DNA of 19,043 nt from Xanthobacteraceae bacterium. Lineage in GTDB: Bacteria > Pseudomonadota > Alphaproteobacteria > Rhizobiales > Xanthobacteraceae. Location: NCBI GenBank assembly GCA_025929595.1, contig JAICQA010000012.1, positions 1 through 19,043 on the forward strand, in the 5' to 3' direction. The notes under the pieces are model-generated. The model was not told where the DNA came from, did not search any database, and worked only from the letters and a program-made list of their open reading frames with translations. Shown one piece after another: positions 1-6,996 of this stretch. Made by a program: the position numbers and the translations under genes. Position 1 is the stretch's first letter. Each line of letters opens with the position of its first letter.

Positions 1-105
1 CATGATCGGCAGGATGAGCGCGAACTCCACTGCCGACACGCCGTGACGCTCGCGCATCAGGCGGCGAAGCGCGGTCAGCAATCCCTCTCGGCGCAGGCGT
101 GTCAT
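1..105 (-). CDS. TadG/TadE-like pilus pseudopilin, N-terminal fragment
   Basis: Only the first 35 codons are inside the window; the gene runs off the left edge. Reading from the ATG at 105 gives a basic leader, then a prepilin-like junction and hydrophobic segment, RHGVSAVEFALILPIM. The pattern Gly followed by a hydrophobic stretch with Glu at +5 and Phe at +6 is that of TadE/TadF/TadG minor pseudopilins, which the prepilin peptidase of the Tad system processes in the inner membrane. The start lies 9 nt after the stop of the upstream TadE-like gene, so the two are probably co-transcribed. Whether it is TadE-like (short) or TadG-like (long, with a VWA-type domain) cannot be decided from 35 residues. 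Confidence 0.8.
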   Translation of the reverse strand, partial: MTRLRREGLLTALRRLMRERHGVSAVEFALILPIM

Positions 106-114
106 CCGTCCGTC

Positions 115-690
115 TCAGTTGCTCTTGTAGGGTTCGTTGCGAAACGCTGCCGTCGCCATCAGCAGCCGCTTTCCGTTCGCCAGCGTCGCCATGTCGAAGC
201 CGAAATCGCGCACAAAAGTCGGCCACTCATAGGCGATGCGCACGACCACGATGTCGCCCTGCACGCCGGGTTGGAATACGAATCCTTCGACGTCCAGTTC
301 ATTGTCCTTGACCGGCTGCGGAATGGTGGCGGCGCTGAACGTGTCATATTTCTTCACGTCGATATGCACTGCGTCGCAGTCGAACAGGGAATAGAGTCGG
401 CTGCAGACATCCACCTTGAAAGCCGCGACATCCATCTTCGCGTTCTGCACCTCGCCGGTCATGATGCGCCGGGCGGAATCCGCGGTCGCCGTTTCCAGCA
501 CCTGACCTGCATAGAACACGAGCGCGATCTCGATGATCGCGAACATGATGGCGAGGAAGGGGACGATGACGATCGCGAATTCGACGACCGTGGTGCCGTC
601 CCTGCGACGCACGAGCCGGCGCGTCTGCCGTGCAAGCGTCCGGCTCTGGCGGCTTCCCGCGCCGAATAGGCGGACGATATGGTTGCTCAT
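115..690 (-). CDS. TadE-like pseudopilin
   Basis: The product has 191 residues. A basic leader (residues 1-31) is followed by a prepilin-type junction at Gly32 with Glu37 at +5, then one membrane helix (about 38-62). The remainder is a periplasmic domain with two cysteines (Cys96, Cys105) that could pair. This is the layout of TadE family pseudopilins, thought to be minor components or assembly factors of Flp pili. The frame stays open upstream to 846, but the ATG at 690 is preferred because it has a GGGAG ribosome-binding site about 9 nt upstream and the extra N-terminus would be Arg-rich and non-conserved. It follows the pilus N-domain gene on the same strand and precedes another pseudopilin gene, forming a small operon divergent from the flp genes. 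Confidence 0.85.
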   Translation of the reverse strand: MSNHIVRLFGAGSRQSRTLARQTRRLVRRRDGTTVVEFAIVIVPFLAIMFAIIEIALVFYAGQVLETATADSARRIMTGEVQNAKMDVAAFKVDVCSRLYSLFDCDAVHIDVKKYDTFSAATIPQPVKDNELDVEGFVFQPGVQGDIVVVRIAYEWPTFVRDFGFDMATLANGKRLLMATAAFRNEPYKSN

Positions 691-760
691 GCGGCGCGGC
701 TCCCGGCTCGCTCGCCCGTAGATGTAATGGATACGATTTGACGAATGGTTTCGTACCCTG

Positions 761-809
761 GCCGGGCGCGTCCCTCGGGCTTTACCTGCCGTAAACCCTG
801 ACGCCCGGC
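761..809. other. Nested inverted repeat between the two minus-strand pilus genes
   Basis: An 8-bp perfect inverted repeat, GCCGGGCG (761-768) with CGCCCGGC (802-809), encloses a smaller one: GGG plus TTTAC (777-779, 781-785) with GTAAA plus CCC (791-798) around the loop CTGCC. It lies directly after the stop codon of the pilus N-domain gene (minus strand) and about 70 nt before the TadE-like start. No run of T follows on the minus strand, so it is not a textbook intrinsic terminator. It could be an mRNA-processing or attenuation structure. Confidence 0.4.
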
Positions 810-811
810 GG

Positions 812-1291
812 CTACTTCGACGGCGCGATTGCCTGGCCCGCCGCAAAGTTGTTGCGGGTCTGAACCTGGCCCACGGCCGTTCCGAAGAACTCGGGATTGT
901 CGCCGAGCATCACCGAATGCTCGCATCGCGGTGCGCAGCTCCAGGTTTCGCGCTTGGCCCCGCGCCAGACGGTTAACGTTTCCTGTTTCGGAGCGGCAAC
1001 CGTGACGGAATGCTCACTCAGCACATTGCCGCGCTGATCGAGAGCGATGATGTTGGTGGTGCCGAAGCTCTTGCCGGTGACGACCAGCAAACCGCCGCTT
1101 TGCAGCGTGCCGTCCGCGACGGCCGGATTGCCGATGACAAGCGCCGAAACATGTTCCGGCAGCCGGATGATCCGCGCCTGATCGAGCAGCACATGCAGCT
1201 CCTTGGCGGGCTCGGCGGCCGCGGCGATGGCGGCCAATGCCGAAAGACCGACGGCGAACAGGGAGACGGCACGCTTGAGCGAAACACCCAC
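812..1291 (-). CDS. Secreted stand-alone pilus assembly N-domain protein
   Basis: The product has 159 residues, with a signal peptide (basic start, hydrophobic 8-25, likely cleavage after the Ala run near residue 26). Residues about 32-99 (VLLDQARIIRLPEHVSALVI and following) match the pilus-formation N-terminal domain found at the front of CpaC/RcpA secretins, and they resemble residues 47-113 of the CpaC in this window. No BON or secretin domain follows. The C-terminus carries a CAPRC pair (Cys119, Cys123) that could form a disulfide in the periplasm. The start is a GTG at 1291 with a GAGGTGA ribosome-binding site just upstream. It heads the minus-strand run with two pseudopilin-like genes, so a role in periplasmic or outer-membrane steps of Tad pilus assembly is likely. 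Its exact function is unknown to me. Confidence 0.8.
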   Translation of the reverse strand: MGVSLKRAVSLFAVGLSALAAIAAAAEPAKELHVLLDQARIIRLPEHVSALVIGNPAVADGTLQSGGLLVVTGKSFGTTNIIALDQRGNVLSEHSVTVAAPKQETLTVWRGAKRETWSCAPRCEHSVMLGDNPEFFGTAVGQVQTRNNFAAGQAIAPSK

Positions 1292-1547
1292 GAATTCACC
1301 TCGCGCTTGACGCTACCCCGGCTCGATCGGGGTCGAACACATGGAGGCGACTTTCGGGGAAATTGGTGAATGAACTGCAAATGCCCGGAGCAGCAAAACG
1401 CCTATTTCCGTGTGGTTTGAAATTCGTCACGCGAAAGCGGCGGATTCGATTTAACCGCTGCGCAAGACGTCGAGTCTTAGCGTTGCAGCGATATCGGCCG
1501 CGCGGCGGGCGCCGCGTCCGGCCGTTCCCGGAGTGCAAGGAATGTCG
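1292..1547. other. Divergent intergenic region between pilus transcripts
   Basis: These 256 bases separate the minus-strand pilus N-domain gene from the first flp gene and must hold the promoters of both. I see a 6-bp hairpin ACCCCG/CGGGGT (1315-1320 with 1328-1333) in the presumed leader of the minus gene, and GANTC methylation sites at 1443-1447 and 1472-1476 flanking a TTTAACC element (about 1450-1456). No convincing -35/-10 pair or full TTAA-N7-TTAA box is visible. Open frames across this region are short and lack family resemblance. Confidence 0.5.
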
Positions 1548-1721
1548 ATGGTTGGCCGCTTTCTGGCGGATGAGTCCGGCGTTTCGTCGGTCAAGTACGG
1601 TCTGGTCGTCGCGAGCATTTCGCTCGCGCTTGTGGTCGTCCTTCAGGGGGTGGGCGGCAAGGTGCGCGACGCGCTCGCCGCGGTCGATGCGCCCGAGATC
1701 GGAAGCCTGCGAGATCGATAA
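1548..1721 (+). CDS. Flp-type prepilin paralogue with Lys at +5
   Basis: The product has 57 residues: a short leader ending DESG, then VSSVKYGLVVASISLALVVV, a membrane helix and a polar tail. The frame SG-x4-x-YGL is that of Flp/Fap pilins (class IVb). The processing site would be after Gly11. Unusually, the residue at +5 is Lys16 (codon AAG at 1593-1595), where Flp pilins normally have Glu. The ATG at 1548 is chosen because AAGGA (1537-1541) lies 6 nt upstream; in-frame GTG 1533 and ATG 1542 are alternatives. It is followed after 101 nt by a canonical flp gene. It may be a minor or regulatory pilin, or a degenerating copy. Confidence 0.8.
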   Translation: MVGRFLADESGVSSVKYGLVVASISLALVVVLQGVGGKVRDALAAVDAPEIGSLRDR

Positions 1722-1741
1722 AATTGTACCGATCCGATAAA

Positions 1742-1758
1742 GCCGATTCTAAATCGGC
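1742..1758. other. Short hairpin between the two flp genes
   Basis: GCCGATT (1742-1748) pairs perfectly with AATCGGC (1752-1758) over a 3-nt loop. Two more direct CCGAT copies stand just upstream (1729-1733 and 1734-1738). The structure begins 20 nt after the first flp stop codon and is about 65 nt before the second flp start. There is no T-run, so it is either a weak processing/terminator hairpin of flp1 or a regulator-binding site for flp2. Confidence 0.4.
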
Positions 1759-1822
1759 ATCTGTATTAGTTCTCCCCGCGGCCGGATAAAAAGCACCCCG
1801 GTCGAACGTAGGGAGAAGTCGA

Positions 1823-1981
1823 ATGATCTTGCGCAAGTTCCTTCGCGACGAGTCTGGTGCGACGGCCATCGAATACGGTCTGATCGCCGCTTGCATCTCG
1901 GTCGCCATCATCGTGGTCGCCGGCAACGTCGGCACCGAGCTCTGGAACACCTTTGACTCGATCGAAAAGGGTCTGAAGTAA
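1823..1981 (+). CDS. flp: Flp family major prepilin
   Basis: The product has 52 residues. A basic leader MILRKFLRDESG is followed by ATAIEYGLIAACISVAIIVV, the near-consensus Flp motif with Gly12 at the cleavage site, Glu17 at +5 and Tyr18 at +6; one membrane helix and a short polar tail follow. This is very probably the main subunit of the Tad pilus, cleaved by the CpaA peptidase encoded just downstream. The ATG at 1823 has GGGAG (1811-1815) 7 nt upstream. A strong intrinsic terminator follows within about 30 nt, as expected for a highly expressed single-gene message. Confidence 0.95.
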   Translation: MILRKFLRDESGATAIEYGLIAACISVAIIVVAGNVGTELWNTFDSIEKGLK

Positions 1982-2012
1982 GTCCAGAACTCGCTCAGTC
2001 GAGTTCACGGAA

Positions 2013-2044
2013 AAGGCCCCGCAGCAATGCGGGGCCTTCTTGCT
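2013..2044 (+). terminator. Intrinsic terminator after flp
   Basis: A 10-bp perfect stem, AAGGCCCCGC (2013-2022) with GCGGGGCCTT (2029-2038), loop AGCAAT, is followed by a T-rich stretch (CTTGCTTT). It stands 32 nt after the flp stop codon and would separate the abundant pilin message from the cpaA gene. Confidence 0.85.
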
Positions 2045-2115
2045 TTGCGGGCTTCAGGATTTGCTCAGAAAGCTCGGCTAGAAGCGAGGCGATCGTTTCG
2101 CAAAGGCGGCTGTTC

Positions 2116-2622
2116 ATGGTGCTCGATCTGCTTGTCCTTGGCCTCTTTCCTGGCGCCATGGCCTTCGCCGCGGCAAGCGATCTGCTGACCATGAAAATCT
2201 CAAACCGCCTTTCGCTGGGTCTCGCGCTCGCCTTCTTTCCCGTCGCGTATCTGCTCGGAATGCCGCCCGTCGATATCGGCTATCACGTGCTCGCAAGCGC
2301 GGTCGTTCTCGGAGTCTGCTTTTCCTTCTTCGCCATGGGCTGGATCGGCGGCGGTGATGCCAAGCTCGCGGCGGCGACTGCGCTCTGGTTCGGCTTCGCG
2401 CATCTGCCGCAGTACCTGTTTCTCGCGGCGATCATCGGCGGCATCTTGACGCTGCTCCTCCTCAAGCTGCGCCGCTATCCGCTGCCGGTATCGCTGGTCG
2501 GCACGCGCTGGATCGAGCGGCTGCATGCACCGGGAACGGGCGTGCCTTACGGCATCGCACTCGCCGCAGCCGCGCTCCTCGTTTATCCGAAGACGCCATT
2601 CATCCAGGCCATTGCCGGCTGA
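2116..2622 (+). CDS. cpaA: Prepilin peptidase CpaA/TadV (A24 family)
   Basis: This inner-membrane aspartic peptidase cleaves the leaders of Flp and pseudopilins. The 168-residue product is almost entirely hydrophobic with about five or six membrane segments. The two catalytic aspartates of the A24 family are visible: Asp22 in SDLLTMKISN and Asp81 in the GGGDAKL motif (GxGD type). It lacks the N-methyltransferase/zinc domain of the large PilD type, as usual for CpaA/TadV. The ATG at 2116 has AAAGG (2102-2106) 9 nt upstream. It lies between the flp terminator and cpaB, in the order seen in Caulobacter and rhizobia. Confidence 0.93.
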   Translation: MVLDLLVLGLFPGAMAFAAASDLLTMKISNRLSLGLALAFFPVAYLLGMPPVDIGYHVLASAVVLGVCFSFFAMGWIGGGDAKLAAATALWFGFAHLPQYLFLAAIIGGILTLLLLKLRRYPLPVSLVGTRWIERLHAPGTGVPYGIALAAAALLVYPKTPFIQAIAG

Positions 2623-2666
2623 GCGTTCGCCTGCGCGCGCAGGCAGTTAAACTCGCATACGTCTCA

Positions 2667-2681
2667 TTAACCATAATTTGA
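2667..2681. promoter_or_regulatory. Candidate CtrA-binding site ahead of cpaB
   Basis: TTAA (2667-2670), seven bases, then TTGA (2678-2681) matches the CtrA consensus TTAA-N7-TTAA with one mismatch. The left half reads ATTAACCAT, which also fits the TTAACCAT-type CtrA motif. It is centred about 75 nt before the cpaB start. CtrA controls the pilus genes in Caulobacter; binding here is inferred from the motif only. Confidence 0.45.
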
Positions 2682-2748
2682 CGTTTGGCTGCTGCAATCC
2701 CGCTCGAAAGCCGGATTTGCCGCCCGATTCCTTTTGGGAAGTACGCGT

Positions 2749-3516
2749 ATGAAAGCCGCCCGTCTCGTCGTCCTTGGCATCGCCCTCGTCGCAGGCGGAG
2801 CCGCCTACATGCTGTCGCGCGGTCCCGCGCCGCAGCCGGAGAAGACAGCGCCGCCTGTCGCCTCCGAAACAGTCGACGTGCTGGTCGCCAAGACCAACAT
2901 CGATGTCGGCCGCTCGGTTGCCGTCGACAATCTCGCCTGGCAGCCCTGGCCGGTGAAAGCCGCGGGTCCGCTTTACATCAAACGTACCGACCGGCCGAAC
3001 GCGCTCGAGGAAATGAAGGGCTCGGTCGCCCGCGCGCCTTTCGTCGCCGGCGAACCGATCCGCGAACAGAAGCTCGTGAAGGCAAACGGCTCCGGCTACA
3101 TGTCGGCCATTTTGCCTGCCGGCATGCGCGCAATCTCGACTGAAATCTCCGCCGAGACCGGCGCGGGCGGATTCATCCTGCCGAACGATTATGTCGACGT
3201 GATCCTCACGCGCGACGGCAGTCCCGGCTTTGTGAGCGAGACGATTCTGCGCAATGTGCGGGTGCTCGCGATCGATCAAACGGTGCAGGAGAAGGACGGC
3301 CAGAAGGTCGTCGTCGGCCGCACCGCGACGCTCGAACTTTCGCCGCGCCAGACCGAAACGCTCGCCGTGTCGCGGCGTCGCGGCGTTCTCTCGCTCGCCT
3401 TACGCAGCCTGGCGGACGCGCGCCCCGTCAAGGGTGGCGCGGAAGAAGAAGAGACCGGATCGAGCAGCGTGAATTTCATTCGCTATGGCGTCAATTCCGT
3501 TCAAACCGCCCGCTAA
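2749..3516 (+). CDS. cpaB: Flp pilus assembly protein CpaB/RcpC
   Basis: CpaB is a periplasmic protein anchored by an N-terminal segment and associated with the Tad secretin. The 255-residue product has a membrane/signal segment (residues 4-22), a Pro-rich linker, an SAF-like domain (about 43-108, VDVLVAKTNIDVGRSVAVDN and following) and the RcpC/CpaB domain (about 118-230) with LPAGMRAISTEIS and GFILPNDYVDVILT. The ATG at 2749 is used, with GGGAA (2736-2740) 8 nt upstream, rather than an upstream in-frame TTG at 2734. It opens the long cpaB-tadC run; cpaC follows after 25 nt. Confidence 0.93.
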   Translation: MKAARLVVLGIALVAGGAAYMLSRGPAPQPEKTAPPVASETVDVLVAKTNIDVGRSVAVDNLAWQPWPVKAAGPLYIKRTDRPNALEEMKGSVARAPFVAGEPIREQKLVKANGSGYMSAILPAGMRAISTEISAETGAGGFILPNDYVDVILTRDGSPGFVSETILRNVRVLAIDQTVQEKDGQKVVVGRTATLELSPRQTETLAVSRRRGVLSLALRSLADARPVKGGAEEEETGSSSVNFIRYGVNSVQTAR

Positions 3517-3541
3517 TCGCCCCTCCCGCAGAGGCCCCTCG

Positions 3542-4948
3542 ATGTACGGCTCACTCGCCACGCTCGCACGAATACCGGCGGCCCTCGCGCTGCTTGCGCT
3601 GCTCTGCGCGCCGATCCCGCAGCCTTCGGCTGCCAGCGAGCTGGGGCTGAAACGCGCCGGTACGCACGGCTCGCGTTTCCTCGCGCTTGGCATCGGCCGC
3701 TCGACCGTGGTCGATCTGCCGCGCGACGCGAAGGACGTCCTTGTCGCCAATCCGGCGATTGCCAATGCCGTCGTCCGCTCGGCGCGGCGCGCTTATTTGA
3801 TCGGCGTGGCGCCCGGCCAGACGAATGTCATTTTCTTCGACGCCGACGGCAATCAGATGGCGGCCTACGACATCGAAGTCGGTCGCGATGCGTCCGGCGT
3901 GCAGGAGGCGTTGCGGCGCGTGATGCCGAATTCGTCGATCCGTGTCGACGCCGTGAACGACAGCGTCGTGCTCTCCGGCGAAGTCGCGAATGCTGCGCAG
4001 GCGCAGCACGCGGTTGACGCTGCCACGCGCCTCGTCGGCGATCCGCTCAAGGTCGTCAACGGCCTCACTATTCGCGGCGGCGAGCAGGTCATGCTCAAGG
4101 TCGTGGTTGCGGAGGTTCAGCGCAACATCCTGAAGCAGTTCGGCGTCGATATGGACGGCTCGGTCGGCATCGGAAGCGCGGTCGTCGGTTTCAATACGGA
4201 GAATACGTTTGCCAGCGATCCACCGAACACCGTGTTTTCTCCGTCGCTGACCTCGCCGACTTTCAGCATCAACGCGCGAATCCGGGCGCTCGAACAGTCG
4301 GGCGTGCTGCGTACATTGGCCGAACCAAACTTGACCGCTATCTCGGGTGAGTCCGCAAAGTTCCTCGCTGGCGGCGAGTTTCCGGTCGTTGCAGGGCGAA
4401 ACTGCGACCCTCAGACGGGGATATGTGAGACCCAGATTGAGTTCAAGGAATTCGGCGTCGGCCTGAATTTCACGCCAGTGGTGTTAAGCGAAGGGCGCAT
4501 CAGCCTGAGGGTCGCCACCGAAGTCAGCGAACTGTCGAGGGAAGGCGCGATCCAGCAGGCGGGCATCTCCATTCCGGCGCTGCGCGTTCGCCGCGCGAGC
4601 TCCACGGTCGAACTTCCTTCCGGCGGCTCGCTGGTGCTCGGCGGCATGCTTCAGGAGCAGACCAGGCAAAGCATTAACGGCGTGCCCGGCCTCCAGAGCA
4701 TTCCGATCCTGGGCGCGCTGTTCCGCAGCCGCGATTATCAGAACGGTCAGACGGAGCTGATGATCATGGTCACGCCCTACACGGTGCGTCCGACTTCGGC
4801 GCGCAAGGTCGCGCGGCCCGACGACGGCTTCGCCAATGCCGACGATCCATCGACGCTTCTGCTCGGACGGCTGAACCGAATCTATGGCGGCCGCGCCGAA
4901 ATGCCGAAGCGCGCCTATCACGGCAGCTACGGTTTCATCATCGATTGA
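3542..4948 (+). CDS. cpaC: Tad pilus outer-membrane secretin CpaC/RcpA
   Basis: CpaC forms the ring channel through which the Flp pilus crosses the outer membrane. The 468-residue product has a signal peptide (cleavage near residue 31), a pilus N-domain (about 44-113), a BON-like domain (about 118-168, VDAVNDSVVLSGEV) and a secretin domain (about 185-418) ending in the typical VPGLQSIPILGALFRS and ELMIMVTPYTVRP motifs. A roughly 50-residue tail follows. The ATG at 3542 has AGAGG (3530-3534) 7 nt upstream; the open frame reaches back to 3485 inside cpaB, but that start lacks a ribosome-binding site and would bury the signal peptide. Confidence 0.95.
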   Translation: MYGSLATLARIPAALALLALLCAPIPQPSAASELGLKRAGTHGSRFLALGIGRSTVVDLPRDAKDVLVANPAIANAVVRSARRAYLIGVAPGQTNVIFFDADGNQMAAYDIEVGRDASGVQEALRRVMPNSSIRVDAVNDSVVLSGEVANAAQAQHAVDAATRLVGDPLKVVNGLTIRGGEQVMLKVVVAEVQRNILKQFGVDMDGSVGIGSAVVGFNTENTFASDPPNTVFSPSLTSPTFSINARIRALEQSGVLRTLAEPNLTAISGESAKFLAGGEFPVVAGRNCDPQTGICETQIEFKEFGVGLNFTPVVLSEGRISLRVATEVSELSREGAIQQAGISIPALRVRRASSTVELPSGGSLVLGGMLQEQTRQSINGVPGLQSIPILGALFRSRDYQNGQTELMIMVTPYTVRPTSARKVARPDDGFANADDPSTLLLGRLNRIYGGRAEMPKRAYHGSYGFIID

Positions 4949-4965
4949 GGCGCTGAGGAACAAAT

Positions 4966-5715
4966 ATGTTCAAGTCCCTGCGATCACTTCCCGGCCGCCG
5001 CGTGTTGCCCGCCGCCGCCCTTGCTGTAACGGTGCTGGCCGTCGCCGCCTGCAACAAGACGCCGCAATACGCCGTGACGGGCACGATTCCGACCGATTAC
5101 CGCGAGCGTCATCCGATCCGCCTGACGGAGAACGATCACACGGTGCATCTCCTGATCGGCACCGGCACGGGCGTTCTTACTGCCGAGCAGCGTGCGCAGG
5201 TCACCTCCATGGCGAGCACCTGGCGCCGCGAGGGAACGGGGCATCTGCTGATCGAGACGCCAAAAGGGACGGCGAACACGCGCACGGCCGCCTATGCCGC
5301 GCGCGAGACGCAGAGCATTTTGCGTGCGTCGGGTGTGCCGCCGCGCGCCATCGTCGCTCGAAGCTACGCAGCCGAGCCGAGTGCGCTCGGCCCCGTGCGT
5401 CTCGGCTATCTGCGCATTGAAGCGGAAGCGGGTCCCTGCGGCCTGTGGCCGGAAGACATCGGTGCGTCGCTCTCTCCGCGCCTCACTCGCGTGCATCCGA
5501 ATGTCGCGAACCAGCCGTACTACAACTTCGGTTGCTCGACGCAGCAGAATCTCGCGGCGATGGTCGAGTATCCGGAAGACCTCGTGCAGCCGCGCGCCAG
5601 CACGCCGGCCTATGCCACACGCCGTCAGACGGTGATCGAGAAGTACCGCAAGGGCGAGAATCCCTCCGGTCAATATGAAACGAAGGAAGCAGAGGCGAGC
5701 GACGTGGCCAAATGA
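4966..5715 (+). CDS. cpaD: Pilus assembly lipoprotein CpaD
   Basis: The product has 249 residues, with a basic start, a hydrophobic segment (14-27) and a lipobox ending in Cys29 (LAVAAC), so it is likely lipidated and sent to the outer membrane. The body carries the CpaD features: NDHTVHLLIGTGTGVLTAEQ, then an ARETQSILRASGVPPRAI stretch and the cysteine-containing segments GPCGLWPEDIG and YYNFGCSTQQNLAAMV (Cys167/Cys198 region). CpaD is the expected partner of the CpaC secretin. A GAGGAA ribosome-binding site precedes the ATG. Its stop overlaps the cpaE start (ATGA, 5712-5715), pointing to translational coupling. Confidence 0.93.
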   Translation: MFKSLRSLPGRRVLPAAALAVTVLAVAACNKTPQYAVTGTIPTDYRERHPIRLTENDHTVHLLIGTGTGVLTAEQRAQVTSMASTWRREGTGHLLIETPKGTANTRTAAYAARETQSILRASGVPPRAIVARSYAAEPSALGPVRLGYLRIEAEAGPCGLWPEDIGASLSPRLTRVHPNVANQPYYNFGCSTQQNLAAMVEYPEDLVQPRASTPAYATRRQTVIEKYRKGENPSGQYETKEAEASDVAK

Positions 5716-6980
5716 CGAAATTTGCACTCGCGCGTGAAGCGGAAGCGGCGGCTGTCGGCGAGGCGGGCGACCCGCACATCGCACCCGTCCCACGCATCTC
5801 GATTCAGGCATTCTGCGAGACGCAGGATCTGGCTCATGCCGTGCAGGCGGCGGCCGGCGACCGCCGCATGGCGAAAGCGCATGTCAAGGCGCAGATGGGT
5901 GGGCTCGCGGGGGCGGTCGACACCTACCGCAGTTCGGCGACGCCCAACGTCATCATGATCGAGCACAACGGGCAGGGTAGCGATCTGCTGGCCGGTCTCG
6001 ATCAACTGTCTGAAGTCTGCGACGCCGGCACCAAGGTCCTGGTGGTCGGCCGGCTCAACGATATCATCCTTTATCGCGAACTCGTCCGCCGTGGCATCAG
6101 CGACTATCTGATTTCACCGCTGTCGCCGGTCTCCGTGATCCGGGCGGTCTCCGGCCTCTTTACGGCGCCCGAAGCCGAGCCCGTCGGCCGCACCATCGCG
6201 GTCATCGGCGCCAAGGGCGGCGTCGGCGCCTCGACCATCGCGCATAATGTCGCTTTCGCGATTGCGCGCGACCTCGAACTCGATACCGTCATCGCCGATC
6301 TCGATTTGCCGTTCGGCACCGCCGGCCTCGATTTCAACCAGGACCCGCCGCAGGGCGTGGCGGACGCCGTCTTTTCGCCGGATCGCGTGGACAGCGCCTA
6401 TATCGACCGGCTGCTTTCCAAGTGCACCGATCACCTGAGCCTGCTCGCGGCGCCCGCGACGCTTGAGCGCGAATACGATTTCAGCGCCGAAACCTTCGAG
6501 CCGATTGTCGACGCCATGCGCTCGACGGTGCCCTACATCGTGCTCGACATTCCGCATCTGTGGTGCGGCTGGTCGAAGCAGAGTCTGATCGCCGCCGACG
6601 AGGTGCTGATCGTCGCTGCCCCGGATCTCGCCAATCTTCGCAACGCCAAGAACCTTTTCGATTTCGTCCGCGGCGCGCGTCCGAACGACCGGCCGCCACT
6701 CTATGTGCTGAATCAGGTCGGGATGCCGAAGCGTCCGGAAGTACGCACCGCCGATTTCGCCAAGGCGCTTGAGGTGGAGCCGATCGCAACCATCGCTTTC
6801 GATCCGCAGATGTTCGGCACCGCCTCGAACAATGGTCAGATGATCGCGGAGGTCTCGGCCAAGCATAAGGCGGCGGAAACGTCGCTCGCTATCGCCAAGG
6901 CGCTGACCGGCCGCGGCGAGATCAAGAAGCAGAAACGCGACCTCCTTTCGCCGCTGCTCGCGAAGCTACGGGGCCGCTAG
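5712..6980 (+). CDS. cpaE: Tad pilus localisation ATPase CpaE/TadZ
   Basis: CpaE/TadZ is a MinD/ParA-like protein that places the Tad machine at its cell site. The 422-residue product has an N-terminal receiver-like region (about 28-150), where the position of the phospho-Asp strand reads VIMIEHNG without the usual Asp, then a ParA-like ATPase domain (about 160-400). The nucleotide loop is GAKGGVGAST (166-175): the deviant-Walker Lys168 is present but the lysine normally before the Ser/Thr is Ala173, as is common in CpaE/TadZ proteins. VIADLDL (193-199) is the switch/Walker A-prime strand. It overlaps cpaD by 4 bp and precedes cpaF by 16 bp. Confidence 0.93.
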   Translation: MTKFALAREAEAAAVGEAGDPHIAPVPRISIQAFCETQDLAHAVQAAAGDRRMAKAHVKAQMGGLAGAVDTYRSSATPNVIMIEHNGQGSDLLAGLDQLSEVCDAGTKVLVVGRLNDIILYRELVRRGISDYLISPLSPVSVIRAVSGLFTAPEAEPVGRTIAVIGAKGGVGASTIAHNVAFAIARDLELDTVIADLDLPFGTAGLDFNQDPPQGVADAVFSPDRVDSAYIDRLLSKCTDHLSLLAAPATLEREYDFSAETFEPIVDAMRSTVPYIVLDIPHLWCGWSKQSLIAADEVLIVAAPDLANLRNAKNLFDFVRGARPNDRPPLYVLNQVGMPKRPEVRTADFAKALEVEPIATIAFDPQMFGTASNNGQMIAEVSAKHKAAETSLAIAKALTGRGEIKKQKRDLLSPLLAKLRGR

Positions 6981-6996
6981 GGCTGGGGATAAGGGG

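Noticed and set aside
1315..1333. Hairpin ACCCCG/CGGGGT as a terminator
   Set aside because: It has only six base pairs, no T-run, and lies upstream of both divergent genes, so it is not an end of either transcript.
4984..5811. A 275-codon minus-strand frame opposite cpaD
   Set aside because: It is antisense to a lipoprotein gene with a clear lipobox and family motifs; no independent evidence.
6207..6240. Loss of the P-loop lysine in CpaE as a sign of an inactive gene
   Set aside because: CpaE/TadZ proteins commonly have this atypical loop; the signature Lys168 remains, so it is family-typical rather than a defect.
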